Source: Bifidobacterium breve
Lineage (GTDB): Bacteria; Actinomycetota; Thermoleophilia; Solirubrobacterales; Solirubrobacteraceae
Direction of reading: 5' to 3'
DNA: 64,000 nucleotides
NCBI GenBank assembly: GCA_945878865.1
Contig: CAMCUD010000022.1
Coordinates: 16,250 to 80,249, forward strand
Shown one piece after another: positions 28,233 through 36,105 of the stretch. Under the pieces are notes generated by a model that saw only the letters and a program-made list of their open reading frames with translations, did no database searches and was not told the origin of the DNA. The translations under genes and the position numbers were made by a program. The stretch's first letter is position 1; each line of letters opens with the position of its first letter.

Positions 28233-29168
28233 ATGATGAGGATCGTGCGCTCCTCCGGCACCCTCATGATCGTCGCCTCCGCCGCGGGCTTCGGGGCGAT
28301 GGCGGTCTTCGGCAAGCTCGCCTACGACGAGGGCGTGACCGTGGGCACGCTGCTGTCGGCGCGCTTCGTCATCGCCGCGGCGCTCTTCTGGCTCATCGTC
28401 GTCGCGAGCGGCACGGCGACCCGCGATCTCCGCGCCCTCACACCCCGGGTGCTCGGCGTCGCGCTCGCCCTCGGCGCCGCCGGATACGCGATCCAGGCGG
28501 GCGCCTACTTCGCCGCGCTCGAGCGCATCGATGCGTCGCTGCTCACGCTCGTGCTCTACACGTTCCCCGCGATGGTCGCGATCGCCGCCGTCGCGCTCGG
28601 GCGCGAGCGGCTCGACGGCAGGCGCGTCGCCGCCCTCGCGCTCGCGGCCGGCGGGCTTGCGCTCGTCGTCGCGACCGCCGGCACCGGTGCGCTCGAACCC
28701 CTGGGCGTCGGCTTGGCGCTCGCCGCCGCGGTGACGTACTCCACGTACATCCTCGTCAGTGACGCGATCGTCGGCGAGCTGCCGCCTGCGCTGCTCTCCG
28801 CCCTCGTGGCCACAGGCGCCGCGCTGACCGTCGTCCCGGCCACTGCGCTGCTCGGCGACCTGCACCCCGGTGCCGTGACCGCGGCCGGCTGGGGCTGGCT
28901 CGCGTGCCTGGCGCTCATCTCGACGGTCGCCGCGGTGATGTTGTTCTTCTGCGGGCTGCGGCGGGTCGGCCCGACGACGGCGTCGATCGTCTCGACGGTC
29001 GAACCGGTCATCACCGTCGCGCTCGCCGTCGTCATCTTCGGCGAGGCGCTCGGGCCGTGGCAGGCCGCGGGAGGTGCGCTCGTGCTGAGCGCGGTGTTCG
29101 TCCTGCATCTCCCCCAGCGAGCGCTGGCGCCCCTGCGGGCCCGCCGCGCGGCTGAGGCGCAAGCCTGA
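28233..29168 (+). CDS. EamA/DMT family transporter
   Basis: A 311-residue protein with ten predicted membrane helices in two repeated EamA halves (about 8-145 and 155-295), as in drug/metabolite exporters such as RhaT/YdcZ relatives. Substrate unknown; the divergent LysR gene suggests inducible efflux of a small metabolite. ATGs at 28233 and 28236 are adjacent alternatives. Confidence 0.9.
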   Translation: MMRIVRSSGTLMIVASAAGFGAMAVFGKLAYDEGVTVGTLLSARFVIAAALFWLIVVASGTATRDLRALTPRVLGVALALGAAGYAIQAGAYFAALERIDASLLTLVLYTFPAMVAIAAVALGRERLDGRRVAALALAAGGLALVVATAGTGALEPLGVGLALAAAVTYSTYILVSDAIVGELPPALLSALVATGAALTVVPATALLGDLHPGAVTAAGWGWLACLALISTVAAVMLFFCGLRRVGPTTASIVSTVEPVITVALAVVIFGEALGPWQAAGGALVLSAVFVLHLPQRALAPLRARRAAEAQA

Positions 29169-29178
29169 ACGTCGCCGG

Positions 29179-29694
29179 TCAGCGCGGCTCGGCCGGCGGG
29201 TCGCCGGGGTCGGCGAGCGCGCGCTGCAGGTACGCGACGTCGTGCCAGGCGCCGAGCTTGTAGCCGACCCGCCGCAGCAGCCCGGCGTCTTCGAAGCCGA
29301 ACGCGCGATGCAGGCCGATACTCGGATCGTTCGGCACCGTGATGAGCGCGATCGCCGACGCGAATCCCCGACGGGTCACGCGGTCGAGCAGCTCCGTGTA
29401 CAGCGCGCGGCCGGCGCCCGTGCGCTTGCGCCCGCGTTCCACGTAGATGGAGACCTCACACGCCCACCGGTACGCGGCGCGGGCGTGGAACGGCGTCGCG
29501 TAGGCGTAGCCGAGGAGTCCGTCGCCGTCCTCGAGGACGAGGTACTCGTACGCCGCGGCGATGCGCTCGGTGAACGCGTCAGCGCCGGGCGGCTCGGTCT
29601 CGAACGTGATCGCGGTGTCCGTGACGTACGGCGCGTAGATGGCCGCGCAGGCGGCGGCGTCGGCGGCGGTGGCGTCGCGGAGGGTGGGCGGCAT
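29179..29694 (-). CDS. GNAT N-acetyltransferase, phosphinothricin acetyltransferase-like
   Basis: A 171-residue GNAT protein whose layout (RDATAADAAACAAIYAPYV near the start, then TFETEPP, the acetyl-CoA loop RGRKRTGAGRALY, and FGFEDAGLLRRVGYKLGAWHDV) matches the Pat/Bar family that acetylates glutamate-analogue amines. Genomic copies often act on methionine sulfoximine or have unknown substrates. Last gene of a minus-strand run starting at the ArsR regulator, 14 bases after the ACT-domain gene. Confidence 0.88.
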   Translation of the reverse strand: MPPTLRDATAADAAACAAIYAPYVTDTAITFETEPPGADAFTERIAAAYEYLVLEDGDGLLGYAYATPFHARAAYRWACEVSIYVERGRKRTGAGRALYTELLDRVTRRGFASAIALITVPNDPSIGLHRAFGFEDAGLLRRVGYKLGAWHDVAYLQRALADPGDPPAEPR

Positions 29695-29708
29695 CGGCGC
29701 CGCGGACC

Positions 29709-30107
29709 CTACTCCCCGCCGGCGAGCGCGCGAAGTGCCGCCAGCGCGTCGTCGCGGCGGTCGGCCGGGACGAGCAGGTGGTCGTGGAACCGGCCCGCCA
29801 GGACGTTGCAGCTGATCCCCGCCTCGGCGAGCGCAGCGCTGAACGCGGCGGTCAAGCCGACGGCGTCGAGCGCCGAGTGGACGCGCAGGGTGATCCAGGC
29901 GGCTTCGAACGCGATATCGAGCTGCAGGGCGCGCGCGGTCGCCAGGGGGACGACCACGGTGAGGCCCTCGTCCTCGTGCACCGTCGCGTCCGGGGCGACG
30001 CCGGCGAGCGCCGCGTAGCCGTCGACCGTCGCCACGGCGTAGACGTCCGGCCGGGCCACCGGGTCCATGGACCGGACGAGCACGTCGAGGTCGCGTTCGC
30101 CGCTCAT
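29709..30107 (-). CDS. ACT-domain protein
   Basis: A 132-residue protein in two ACT-like halves, with the hydrophobic pattern of small COG3602-type ACT proteins that may sense amino acids. No enzyme domain. The start ATG at 30107 overlaps the stop of the MmcQ-like gene as ATGA, so the two are co-translated. Confidence 0.75.
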   Translation of the reverse strand: MSGERDLDVLVRSMDPVARPDVYAVATVDGYAALAGVAPDATVHEDEGLTVVVPLATARALQLDIAFEAAWITLRVHSALDAVGLTAAFSAALAEAGISCNVLAGRFHDHLLVPADRRDDALAALRALAGGE

Positions 30108-30487
30108 CGCCCGAGATGCTGCTGTGCGAGCCGCGTCGGGGCGCGCGCGAGCCACGCCTCCTCGATGAGTTCGGCGAGCTCGTCCACCCCGATCACGTCG
30201 AGGCGGACGAGCACCGACGCGTGGCCGTCGAAGTGCGGGGTGGTGAAGAACACGCCGGGGTCGTCGGCGAGCAGCGCCTCCTTCGCGCCGAGGTGCTCGA
30301 CGCGGGCGCCGAGGATCGGCCCGTCCGGCGCGTCGTCGCCGAGGTCCTCGCGGTCGCGCGCCCGCAGCGGCCGGTCCCACACGAACAGCTTGCCGCGCAC
30401 CTTCCAGGCTGGCTGCCCGTACGCGGTGCCCTCCTCGGTCTCGGGGAGCGCGAGCGCCAGACGCCGGACGTCATCCCACGTGGCCAT
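30104..30487 (-). CDS. MmcQ/YjbR family protein
   Basis: A 127-residue single-domain protein with the family pattern LALALPETEEG, YGQPAWKVRGKLFVW and FDGHASVLVRLD. Members are assigned DNA-binding folds, but function is unproven. Overlaps the ACT gene by 4 bases; 12 bases separate it from the upstream SRPBCC gene. Confidence 0.85.
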   Translation of the reverse strand: MATWDDVRRLALALPETEEGTAYGQPAWKVRGKLFVWDRPLRARDREDLGDDAPDGPILGARVEHLGAKEALLADDPGVFFTTPHFDGHASVLVRLDVIGVDELAELIEEAWLARAPTRLAQQHLGR

Positions 30488-30499
30488 GGCCGCAGGATC

Positions 30500-30982
30500 T
30501 CACGCTCCGCGCGCGAGCACCTCGTCGAGCCGCTCGTAGGTCTCCTGCAACCCGCCTTCCATCCCGGACTGGAGCATCCCGTCGCGCTCCTCGGTGGTGA
30601 AGAACAGCGATTCGGTGACGACCCGGGTGCGATCGCCGAGATCGATGAACGTCGCCGTCTCGACCGAGACGTACCCCGGCATGCCGTCCCACTCGAAGGT
30701 CTGGACGATGCGCTCCCCGGGGACGATCTCCCGGTAGGCGCCCTGGAACCCGGTGGCGCTGCCGTCGCCGGCGACGACGGCGAAGCGCCAGCGGCCGCCG
30801 ACGCGGACGTCCATCGCCTCGACCGTGACGGTTGTGCCGCGCGGGCCCCACCACGCGGGGATGAGCTCCGGGTCGGTGTAGACCGCGTACACGCGGTCAC
30901 GCGGAGCGTCGAACTCGCGCTCGATGTGGATGGTGCGGTCGGTCGGGGTGGTGACCGTCGCGGCGCGCTGGTCGGTGGTCAT
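30500..30982 (-). CDS. SRPBCC (AHSA1-type) domain protein
   Basis: A 160-residue START-like protein with the AHSA1 pattern REFDAPRDRVYAVYTDPELIPAWWGP and a C-terminal helix (SGMEGGLQETYERLDEVL). Such proteins bind a hydrophobic ligand and are classically encoded beside an ArsR regulator, as here (4-base ATGA overlap). Ligand unknown. Confidence 0.9.
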   Translation of the reverse strand: MTTDQRAATVTTPTDRTIHIEREFDAPRDRVYAVYTDPELIPAWWGPRGTTVTVEAMDVRVGGRWRFAVVAGDGSATGFQGAYREIVPGERIVQTFEWDGMPGYVSVETATFIDLGDRTRVVTESLFFTTEERDGMLQSGMEGGLQETYERLDEVLARGA

Positions 30983-31320
30983 GGGGACTCCTCCTTCGTG
31001 CGTTCGAGCAGCTCGCCGAGGCGATCGAGGCGCTCCTCGACCATCTGGCGGTAGGCCCGCATCCAGGCCTCGACGTCGTCGAGCCGGCCGGGGGCCGCGC
31101 GGCAGACGCGGGTGCGGCCGACCTTCTCGGTCGTCACCAGGCCGGCAGTCTCGAGCACCTGCACGTGCTTCTTGACGCCGGTGAGCGAGATGTCGTGGGG
31201 TGTGGCCAGCTCGGTGATGGTCGCGGCGCCGCCGCCGAGCTGCACGAGGATCTCCCGGCGGGTCGGGTCGGCGAGCGCCGCGAAGGTGCGGTCGAGCTGC
31301 TCAGGTGAATACTGAACCAT
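30979..31320 (-). CDS. ArsR family transcriptional regulator
   Basis: A 113-residue winged-helix protein (LADPTRREILVQL; SLTGVKKHVQVLETAGLV recognition helix) without the metal-binding ELCVC motif, so of the SRPBCC-associated type rather than an arsenic sensor. The operator repeat spans its own ATG and a -10 box ends 8 bases before the start, suggesting a leaderless, autorepressed transcript covering five genes. Confidence 0.92.
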   Translation of the reverse strand: MVQYSPEQLDRTFAALADPTRREILVQLGGGAATITELATPHDISLTGVKKHVQVLETAGLVTTEKVGRTRVCRAAPGRLDDVEAWMRAYRQMVEERLDRLGELLERTKEESP

Positions 31321-31357
31321 CTAGTTCAGTATTAGCAGGGCGTGCGAAAGCGCGCAA
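31308..31357 (-). promoter_or_regulatory. arsR promoter with operator across the start codon
   Basis: Perfect 10-bp inverted repeat AATACTGAAC (31308-31317) and GTTCAGTATT (31324-31333), centred on CATCTA, which includes the ATG at 31320-31318. Reading the minus strand, -35 TTGCGC (31357-31352), 17 bases, -10 TAATAC (31334-31329), 8 bases, ATG. Binding would cover both the -10 and the start. Confidence 0.8.
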
Positions 31358-31358
31358 G

Positions 31359-31754
31359 TCAGGCCGCTCGTCGCCACAGGGGAAGCACCTCGATGGAGCG
31401 CAGGCGCCACCCGGCGCCCGTCCGGCGCGCGGTGAACGCGTAGCGCTCGCCGAGGGTCTCCGGCCCGGTCTCCCGCGCGAAGGTGGCGAGCAGGTTCGCG
31501 CTCACCGTCGCGCGGTCGTCCTCGACGTCGGCGAGGACGTCGGTGATGACGTGCTGGGTGACGACGTGCGCGTGCGTCCTCAGCGCCTGCGCGACGACCG
31601 CGTCGCGGCCCGTCGCCGTGCCGCCGGGTGTCGTGACGGTGGCGTCGTCGGTGAGGAGGTCGGCGGGGGCGGCGGTGGAGGCGTCGTCGAGCCACCGGCC
31701 CAGGCGGCTGACGAGGTCGGTGAGCTCGGCGCGGTCGGTGAGGGAGGCGGGCAT
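31359..31754 (-). CDS. SnoaL-like (NTF2-fold) protein
   Basis: A 131-residue NTF2-like domain (DRAELTDLVSRLGRWLDD, DDATVTTPGG, GRYAF-type end strands), common in small polyketide cyclases, isomerases and uncharacterised ligand binders. AAGGA lies 8 bases before the ATG at 31754. Divergent from a MarR gene with three operator-like repeats between, so probably its target. Activity unknown. Confidence 0.82.
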   Translation of the reverse strand: MPASLTDRAELTDLVSRLGRWLDDASTAAPADLLTDDATVTTPGGTATGRDAVVAQALRTHAHVVTQHVITDVLADVEDDRATVSANLLATFARETGPETLGERYAFTARRTGAGWRLRSIEVLPLWRRAA

Positions 31755-31766
31755 GACGCGTCCTTT

Positions 31767-31825
31767 CGTTGGATACAGCAACGTTGGCGATACCAACGTA
31801 GCAGGCGAACGTGGGTTGCGCCAAC
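31767..31825. promoter_or_regulatory. Cluster of three MarR-type operators
   Basis: CGTTG-GATACAG-CAACG (31767-31783), ACGTTGG-CGATA-CCAACGT (31781-31799) and GTTG-CGC-CAAC (31815-31825) share CGTTGG/CCAACG half-sites in the 86-base gap between the divergent SnoaL-like and MarR genes. The first two overlap by three bases. Confidence 0.7.
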
Positions 31826-31840
31826 GGTTATCCTGGAGGC

Positions 31841-32278
31841 GTGGACGACGACGCGACCCCCGAGCGGATCCGCGCGCTGCCCAGCTGGCTGCTCGCCCGC
31901 GCGGCGCTCCGGGCCCAACGGACGGTCGCCGCGCATCTCGAGGACGCCGGCATGCGCCGCCAGCACTACACGGTGCTCGCCACGCTCGAGGAGCGCGGCT
32001 CGGCCAGCCAGGCGGCGCTGGGCCGCGCCCTCGGCCTGGATCGCAGCGATCTGCACGCGATCGTGACCGCGCTCGAGGAGGACGCGCTGGTCACCCGGGA
32101 GCGCGACCCCGAGGATCGCCGGCGCAACGCCGTCCGGCTGACCGCGAAGGGCAGGCGCGCGCTCGCGCGGCTGCAGACCCGGATCGACGCCGCGCAGACC
32201 GAGCTGCTCGCCGGGCTCAGCGCGACCGACCGCCGCGAACTGCTGCGTCTCCTCGACCTCCTCGTCGCGGCCGGGTGA
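31841..32278 (+). CDS. MarR family transcriptional regulator
   Basis: A 145-residue MarR protein with central winged helix (ALGRALGLDRSDLHAIVTALEEDALV) and the wing RERDPEDRRRNAVRLT. The GTG at 31841 has GGAGG only one base upstream, too close to act normally, so the message may be leaderless. Divergent from the SnoaL-like gene; the AraC gene follows after 4 bases. Confidence 0.9.
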   Translation: MDDDATPERIRALPSWLLARAALRAQRTVAAHLEDAGMRRQHYTVLATLEERGSASQAALGRALGLDRSDLHAIVTALEEDALVTRERDPEDRRRNAVRLTAKGRRALARLQTRIDAAQTELLAGLSATDRRELLRLLDLLVAAG

Positions 32279-32282
32279 TCGC

Positions 32283-32717
32283 ATGGCGCACGTGCCGACC
32301 GCCCGCCACCTCCTGCGCGCCAAGGACCTCGTCGACGCCCGATACGCCGACCCGCTGACCGTCGACGACCTCGCGGCCGCCGCCGGCCTCTCGCGCGCCC
32401 ACTTCAGCCGGGAGTTCCGCCGGACGTTCGGCGAGACGCCCCACGCGTACCTCCTGACCCGCCGGCTCGAGCGCGCCGCCACCCTGCTGCGCGTCACCGA
32501 CCGGGCGGTCGCGGAGATCTGTCTCGACGTCGGCCTGCGCAGCGTCGGCTCGTTCACGACGAGCTTCACGCGGATGTACGGCCAGTCGCCGACCGCGTAC
32601 CGCGCGGCCGCGCCGCCCGCCTCCCTGCAGGCGCGCGTGCCGATGTGCATCCTGCGCGCCCACACCCGCCCGCAACACCGCACGTTTCGAGAAGACAGGC
32701 GCACCGGCGCGGCGTAG
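32283..32717 (+). CDS. AraC family regulator (DNA-binding domain only)
   Basis: A 144-residue protein consisting of the two AraC helix-turn-helix motifs (about 18-115; TVDDLAAAAGLSRAHFSREF and the conserved GxxSxxxFxxxFxxxYGxSPxxYR) and a short basic tail, without a ligand domain. Followed after 10 bases by a VOC protein; AraC-VOC pairs recur in actinobacteria, so the VOC gene is its likely target. Confidence 0.9.
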   Translation: MAHVPTARHLLRAKDLVDARYADPLTVDDLAAAAGLSRAHFSREFRRTFGETPHAYLLTRRLERAATLLRVTDRAVAEICLDVGLRSVGSFTTSFTRMYGQSPTAYRAAAPPASLQARVPMCILRAHTRPQHRTFREDRRTGAA

Positions 32718-32727
32718 CGTCCGCCCC

Positions 32728-33156
32728 ATGATCCGCATCGCCAACGCCCAGCTCTGGGTCCACGACCAGGACGAAGCCCTCGCCTTCTACACGGAGAAGC
32801 TCGGCTTCGAGGTCCGCAGCGACGTCTCCCTCCCGGAGATGGACGGCTTCCGGTGGGTGACCGTCGGGCCGCCCGGCCAGGACGAGGTCGCCATCGTCCT
32901 CATGGCCATCCCCGGCCCGCCGCTCGTCGACGACAAGACGCGCGCGCAGATCGACGAGCTCATGGCCAAGGGCCTCGCCGGCACGGTCTTCCTCACCACC
33001 GAGGACTGCCGCGCCGACTACGAGCGGCTGACCGCCCGAGGCGTCGACTTCACCGAGGAGCCGTTCGAGCAGCCGTACGGCATCGACTCCGGGTTCCGCG
33101 ACCCCTCGGGCAACAGCCTGCGCCTCACGCAGGTCTTCGACCTCGCGCAGGCGTAA
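32728..33156 (+). CDS. VOC (glyoxalase/dioxygenase-fold) protein
   Basis: A 142-residue VOC protein with two beta-alpha-beta-beta-beta modules (LWVHDQDEALAFYTEKLGFEV and the C-terminal FRDPSGNSLRLTQ). Family members bind a metal and act in glyoxalase, extradiol or antibiotic-binding reactions; the role here is unknown. Downstream partner of the AraC-type gene. Confidence 0.9.
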   Translation: MIRIANAQLWVHDQDEALAFYTEKLGFEVRSDVSLPEMDGFRWVTVGPPGQDEVAIVLMAIPGPPLVDDKTRAQIDELMAKGLAGTVFLTTEDCRADYERLTARGVDFTEEPFEQPYGIDSGFRDPSGNSLRLTQVFDLAQA

Positions 33157-33160
33157 CGCG

Positions 33161-34066
33161 TCAGCCGACGAGCTCCAGCGAGACGTCCCACAGACGGCGG
33201 GCGTTGTCGGGGTCGACCGCGTAGGCGGCGACCCCGAAGTCCTCCCGCCGGTTCACGACGGGGGCTTCGTTGCAGTCCTCGAAGTACCGCCCGCCGACAC
33301 CCTCGACCTCGGGGCGCACCGCGCAGACCACCGACGTCGCCGCGCCCTGCTCCGGCGTCTTCATGCGGTCCGCGGCGGCCGTCTTCATCCGCTCGATGAC
33401 CTCATCGGGGACGTGGCGCTGCAGCGCGGTCATGATCCCGCCGGGCATGAGCGCGTTCGCGGTGATCCCGTCACCCGCCCAGCGGCGCGTCGCCTCGACG
33501 GCGAAGAGCACGTTCGCGGTCTTCGACTGGCCGTACGCGCTCCACGGGTCGTACGAGCGGAACGCGTAGTGCAGGTCGTCGAAGATCACCGGGGAGTTGC
33601 GGTGGCCCAGCGAGGACACGGAGACGATCCGCGCGTCGTCGGCCTGCGCGAGCGCGTCGTGCAGGCCGAGCGCCAGGCGGAAGTGGCCGAGGTGGTTGGT
33701 GGCGAACTGCGTCTCCCAGCCCTCGGGGGTGAGGGTGAGCTCAGGCAGCGCCATGACCCCGGCGTTGTTGACGAGGATGTGCAGCGGCCCCGACCACGCG
33801 GCGGCGAACGCGTCGACCGACGCGAGGTCGAGCAGTTCGAGGGGTGCGACGCGCACGTCGCCGTCGATCTCGTCGGCGACGCGCTCCCCGGCCGTGGTGT
33901 CGCGCACGGCGAGCGTGACCTCGGCGCCCGCGCCGGCCAGCGCGCGGGCGGTCTCGACCCCGATGCCCGACGCGCCGCCGGTGACGACGGCGCGCCGGCC
34001 CGAGAGGTCGATGCCCTCCACGACCTCGGCGGCCGTGGAGGTGCGATCGAACGGCGTGGTGATCAC
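33161..34066 (-). CDS. Short-chain dehydrogenase/reductase (retinol-dehydrogenase-like)
   Basis: A 301-residue SDR with TGGASGIG, NNAGVM and the catalytic YGQSK; the RDTTAGERVADEI segment and C-terminal layout resemble light-dependent protochlorophyllide-reductase/retinol-dehydrogenase-like SDRs of actinobacteria. The GTG start at 34066 overlaps the stop of the preceding SDR as GTGA. Second gene of a TetR-linked operon. Confidence 0.88.
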   Translation of the reverse strand: MITTPFDRTSTAAEVVEGIDLSGRRAVVTGGASGIGVETARALAGAGAEVTLAVRDTTAGERVADEIDGDVRVAPLELLDLASVDAFAAAWSGPLHILVNNAGVMALPELTLTPEGWETQFATNHLGHFRLALGLHDALAQADDARIVSVSSLGHRNSPVIFDDLHYAFRSYDPWSAYGQSKTANVLFAVEATRRWAGDGITANALMPGGIMTALQRHVPDEVIERMKTAAADRMKTPEQGAATSVVCAVRPEVEGVGGRYFEDCNEAPVVNRREDFGVAAYAVDPDNARRLWDVSLELVG

Positions 34067-34902
34067 GGCGCCGCCGCCTTCTCGCCGTGGGCGGCGACCG
34101 CGACGTCGTTCCACGCCTCCCACTCGGCGAGCCGCTTGGCGTACTCGCCCTTGATCATCTCGAACGGCCCGTCGCCCAGGAACAGCCGCAGCGGCGGGTC
34201 TTCGGCGTCGACGACCGCGAGGACGGCCTGCGCTGTGGCCTCCGGATCGCCGGGCGTGGGGTTGCGGCGGGCAAAGCCGGCGGCCGCCTGGTCGCGCACG
34301 ACGTCGTAGGCCTCGAGCGGCTCGGCGCGCACGGCGGAGGCCCCGCGCCAGTCGGTCGAGAACCCGGTGGGCTCGATGAGTGTCACGTGGACGCCGAACG
34401 GTGCGACCTCCTGGGCCAGCGACTGGCTGAAACCCTCGAGCGCCCACTTCGACGCGTGGTAGAGACCCAGGGTCGGAAACGCGTTGACGCCGCCGATCGA
34501 TGAGACCTGGAGGATGTGCCCCGAGCGCTGCTCGCGAAGGAACGGCAGTGCCGCCTGGGTGACCCAGAGGGCGCCGAACACGTTCGTCTCGAGCTGGGCG
34601 CGCGCCTGCTCCTCGCTGATCTCCTCGATCATGCCGAACAGGCCGTAGCCCGCGTTGTTGACGACGACGTCGAGCCGGCCGAAGTGCGCGTGCGCCTGCG
34701 CGACGGCGGCGTCGACGGCCGCCTTGTCGGTGACGTCCAGCGCGATCGGGAGGACGAGGTCGCCGTAGCGATCCACGAGTCCGTCGAGGGTGGTGATGTC
34801 GCGGGCGGTTGCGGCGACGCGATCGCCACGCTCCAGCGCCGCTTCAGCCCAGATGCGTCCGAAACCTTTTGAGGTGCCGGTGAGAAACCAGACCTTGGAC
34901 AT
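34063..34902 (-). CDS. Short-chain dehydrogenase/reductase
   Basis: A 279-residue SDR with cofactor motif TGTSKGFG, NNAGYG and the catalytic YHASK, of the type annotated as oxidoreductase next to TetR genes. ATG at 34902 is favoured, with AAAGGAG about 10 bases upstream; an in-frame TTG six bases earlier is the alternative. First gene of a two-SDR operon divergent from the TetR gene at 34999, with matching palindromes between. Confidence 0.9.
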   Translation of the reverse strand: MSKVWFLTGTSKGFGRIWAEAALERGDRVAATARDITTLDGLVDRYGDLVLPIALDVTDKAAVDAAVAQAHAHFGRLDVVVNNAGYGLFGMIEEISEEQARAQLETNVFGALWVTQAALPFLREQRSGHILQVSSIGGVNAFPTLGLYHASKWALEGFSQSLAQEVAPFGVHVTLIEPTGFSTDWRGASAVRAEPLEAYDVVRDQAAAGFARRNPTPGDPEATAQAVLAVVDAEDPPLRLFLGDGPFEMIKGEYAKRLAEWEAWNDVAVAAHGEKAAAP

Positions 34903-34935
34903 GGCCAAGACGCTCCTTTCCTCGCTATCCTAAAC

Positions 34936-34992
34936 CGGAGGAATCCTCCGCTTGCCGGAACGAGACTAGCAGGCAAACGGAGGCTGCCTCCG
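34936..34992. promoter_or_regulatory. Paired TetR operators
   Basis: Two palindromes of the same form, CGGAGGAATCCTCCG (34936-34950) and CGGAGGCTGCCTCCG (34978-34992), lie 42 bases apart centre to centre in the 96-base gap between the divergent SDR and TetR genes. The shared CGGAGG-N3-CCTCCG pattern makes them the obvious repressor sites. Confidence 0.8.
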
Positions 34993-34998
34993 ATTTTC

Positions 34999-35571
34999 AT
35001 GGCCACGAGCCCCGAAAAGCCCCTCCGCGCCGACGCGCAACGCAATCGCGAGAAGCTCCTCGCAGCGGCCGTCGACGCATTCGCCGAGTGCGGTGACGAC
35101 GCCTCGCTGGAGGGCGTCGCGCGCCGTGCCGGCGTGGGTATCGGCACCCTGTACCGCCACTTCCCCACGCGCGACGCGCTCGTCGAGGAGGCCTACCGCA
35201 CGGAGGTCGCCCACCTCGGCGAAGCGGCCGACGACCTGCTCGCCGACCACCCGCCGGACGAGGCGCTGGCGCTGTGGCTCGACCGCTTCGTCGAGTACTC
35301 GGCAGCCAAGCGCGGGATGCTCGTCGCGCTCCGCGCCCTGGCCGAAGGGCAGGACGACTACTTCGCGTCGACCCGCGACCAGATCACCGGCGCGCTGACC
35401 CGTCTGCTCGACGCCGCGCAGGCCGCGGGCACGGTGCGCAAAGACGTCGACGCGGGGGACATCTTCCGGGCCACGAAGGCGATCTTCGTCATGAGCGAGG
35501 ACGACGACTGGCAGCCCAACGCCCGCAAGCTCCTCGCGCTGCTGATGGACGGCTTGCGCGCCGGCTCCTGA
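34999..35571 (+). CDS. TetR family transcriptional regulator
   Basis: A 190-residue TetR protein with the helix-turn-helix at about 28-52 (SLEGVARRAGVGIGTLYRHFPTRDAL) and an actinobacterial-type C-terminal domain. Start ATG at 34999 has no ribosome site and lies 6 bases after the second palindrome, so repressor binding would cover its 5' end. Likely controls itself and the divergent two-SDR operon. Confidence 0.93.
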   Translation: MATSPEKPLRADAQRNREKLLAAAVDAFAECGDDASLEGVARRAGVGIGTLYRHFPTRDALVEEAYRTEVAHLGEAADDLLADHPPDEALALWLDRFVEYSAAKRGMLVALRALAEGQDDYFASTRDQITGALTRLLDAAQAAGTVRKDVDAGDIFRATKAIFVMSEDDDWQPNARKLLALLMDGLRAGS

Positions 35572-35652
35572 CGTCCTCGTAGTTGCGGACAGAACCTGGC
35601 CTCAACGGTCGGGAGACTGCACGGGCAAGCGATTCCCGGAGGTGCCGCAGCC

Positions 35653-36030
35653 ATGGAGTACAAGCTCGAACTCGTCGCGATCCCGGTGACGGACGTCGAC
35701 CGCGCCAAGCGGTTCTACGTCGAGCAGGTGGGCTTCCACGCCGACCACGACCGCGTGGTCAATCCCGAGCTGCGCTTCGTCCAGCTCACCCCGCCCGGGT
35801 CTGGGTGCTCGATCGCGATGGGCAGCGGCATCACCGACGCTGAGCCCGGCTCGGTCCGGGGGATGCAGCTCGTGGTCGACGACGCGGATATCGCGCACGC
35901 CGAGCTCAAGGAGCGCGGTGTCGAGGTCAGTGACGTGCAGGAGTTCCCGTGGGGCCGGTTCGTCTTCTTTTCGGACCCGGACGGGAACGCGTGGGCGGTC
36001 CAGGAGCTGCCCCAGCGCGCGGCCGCGTAG
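35653..36030 (+). CDS. VOC family protein
   Basis: A 125-residue VOC-fold protein (VAIPVTDVDRAKRFYVEQVGFHADHD; FSDPDGNAWAVQEL) of the glyoxalase-superfamily type. RBS GGAGGT is about 11 bases upstream of the ATG. Downstream of the TetR gene on the same strand, with an 81-base gap that shows no clear promoter. Function unknown. Confidence 0.9.
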   Translation: MEYKLELVAIPVTDVDRAKRFYVEQVGFHADHDRVVNPELRFVQLTPPGSGCSIAMGSGITDAEPGSVRGMQLVVDDADIAHAELKERGVEVSDVQEFPWGRFVFFSDPDGNAWAVQELPQRAAA

Positions 36031-36077
36031 ACGCGCAGAACGCCCCGAGCTGGGTCCGTAGTCTGAACGGTTGGGAC

Positions 36078-36105
36078 GCTTCGACCGTCGGCGTACGGTC
36101 GAAGC
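36078..36105 (+). promoter_or_regulatory. Perfect hairpin abutting a start codon
   Basis: Arms GCTTCGACCGT (36078-36088) and ACGGTCGAAGC (36095-36105), 11 bp with a CGGCGT loop, end exactly at the base before the ATG at 36106. A TAGTCT -10-like box at 36059-36064 would place it in the transcript's 5' end. No ribosome site is visible. It could be an operator or an RNA structure controlling translation. Confidence 0.55.
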
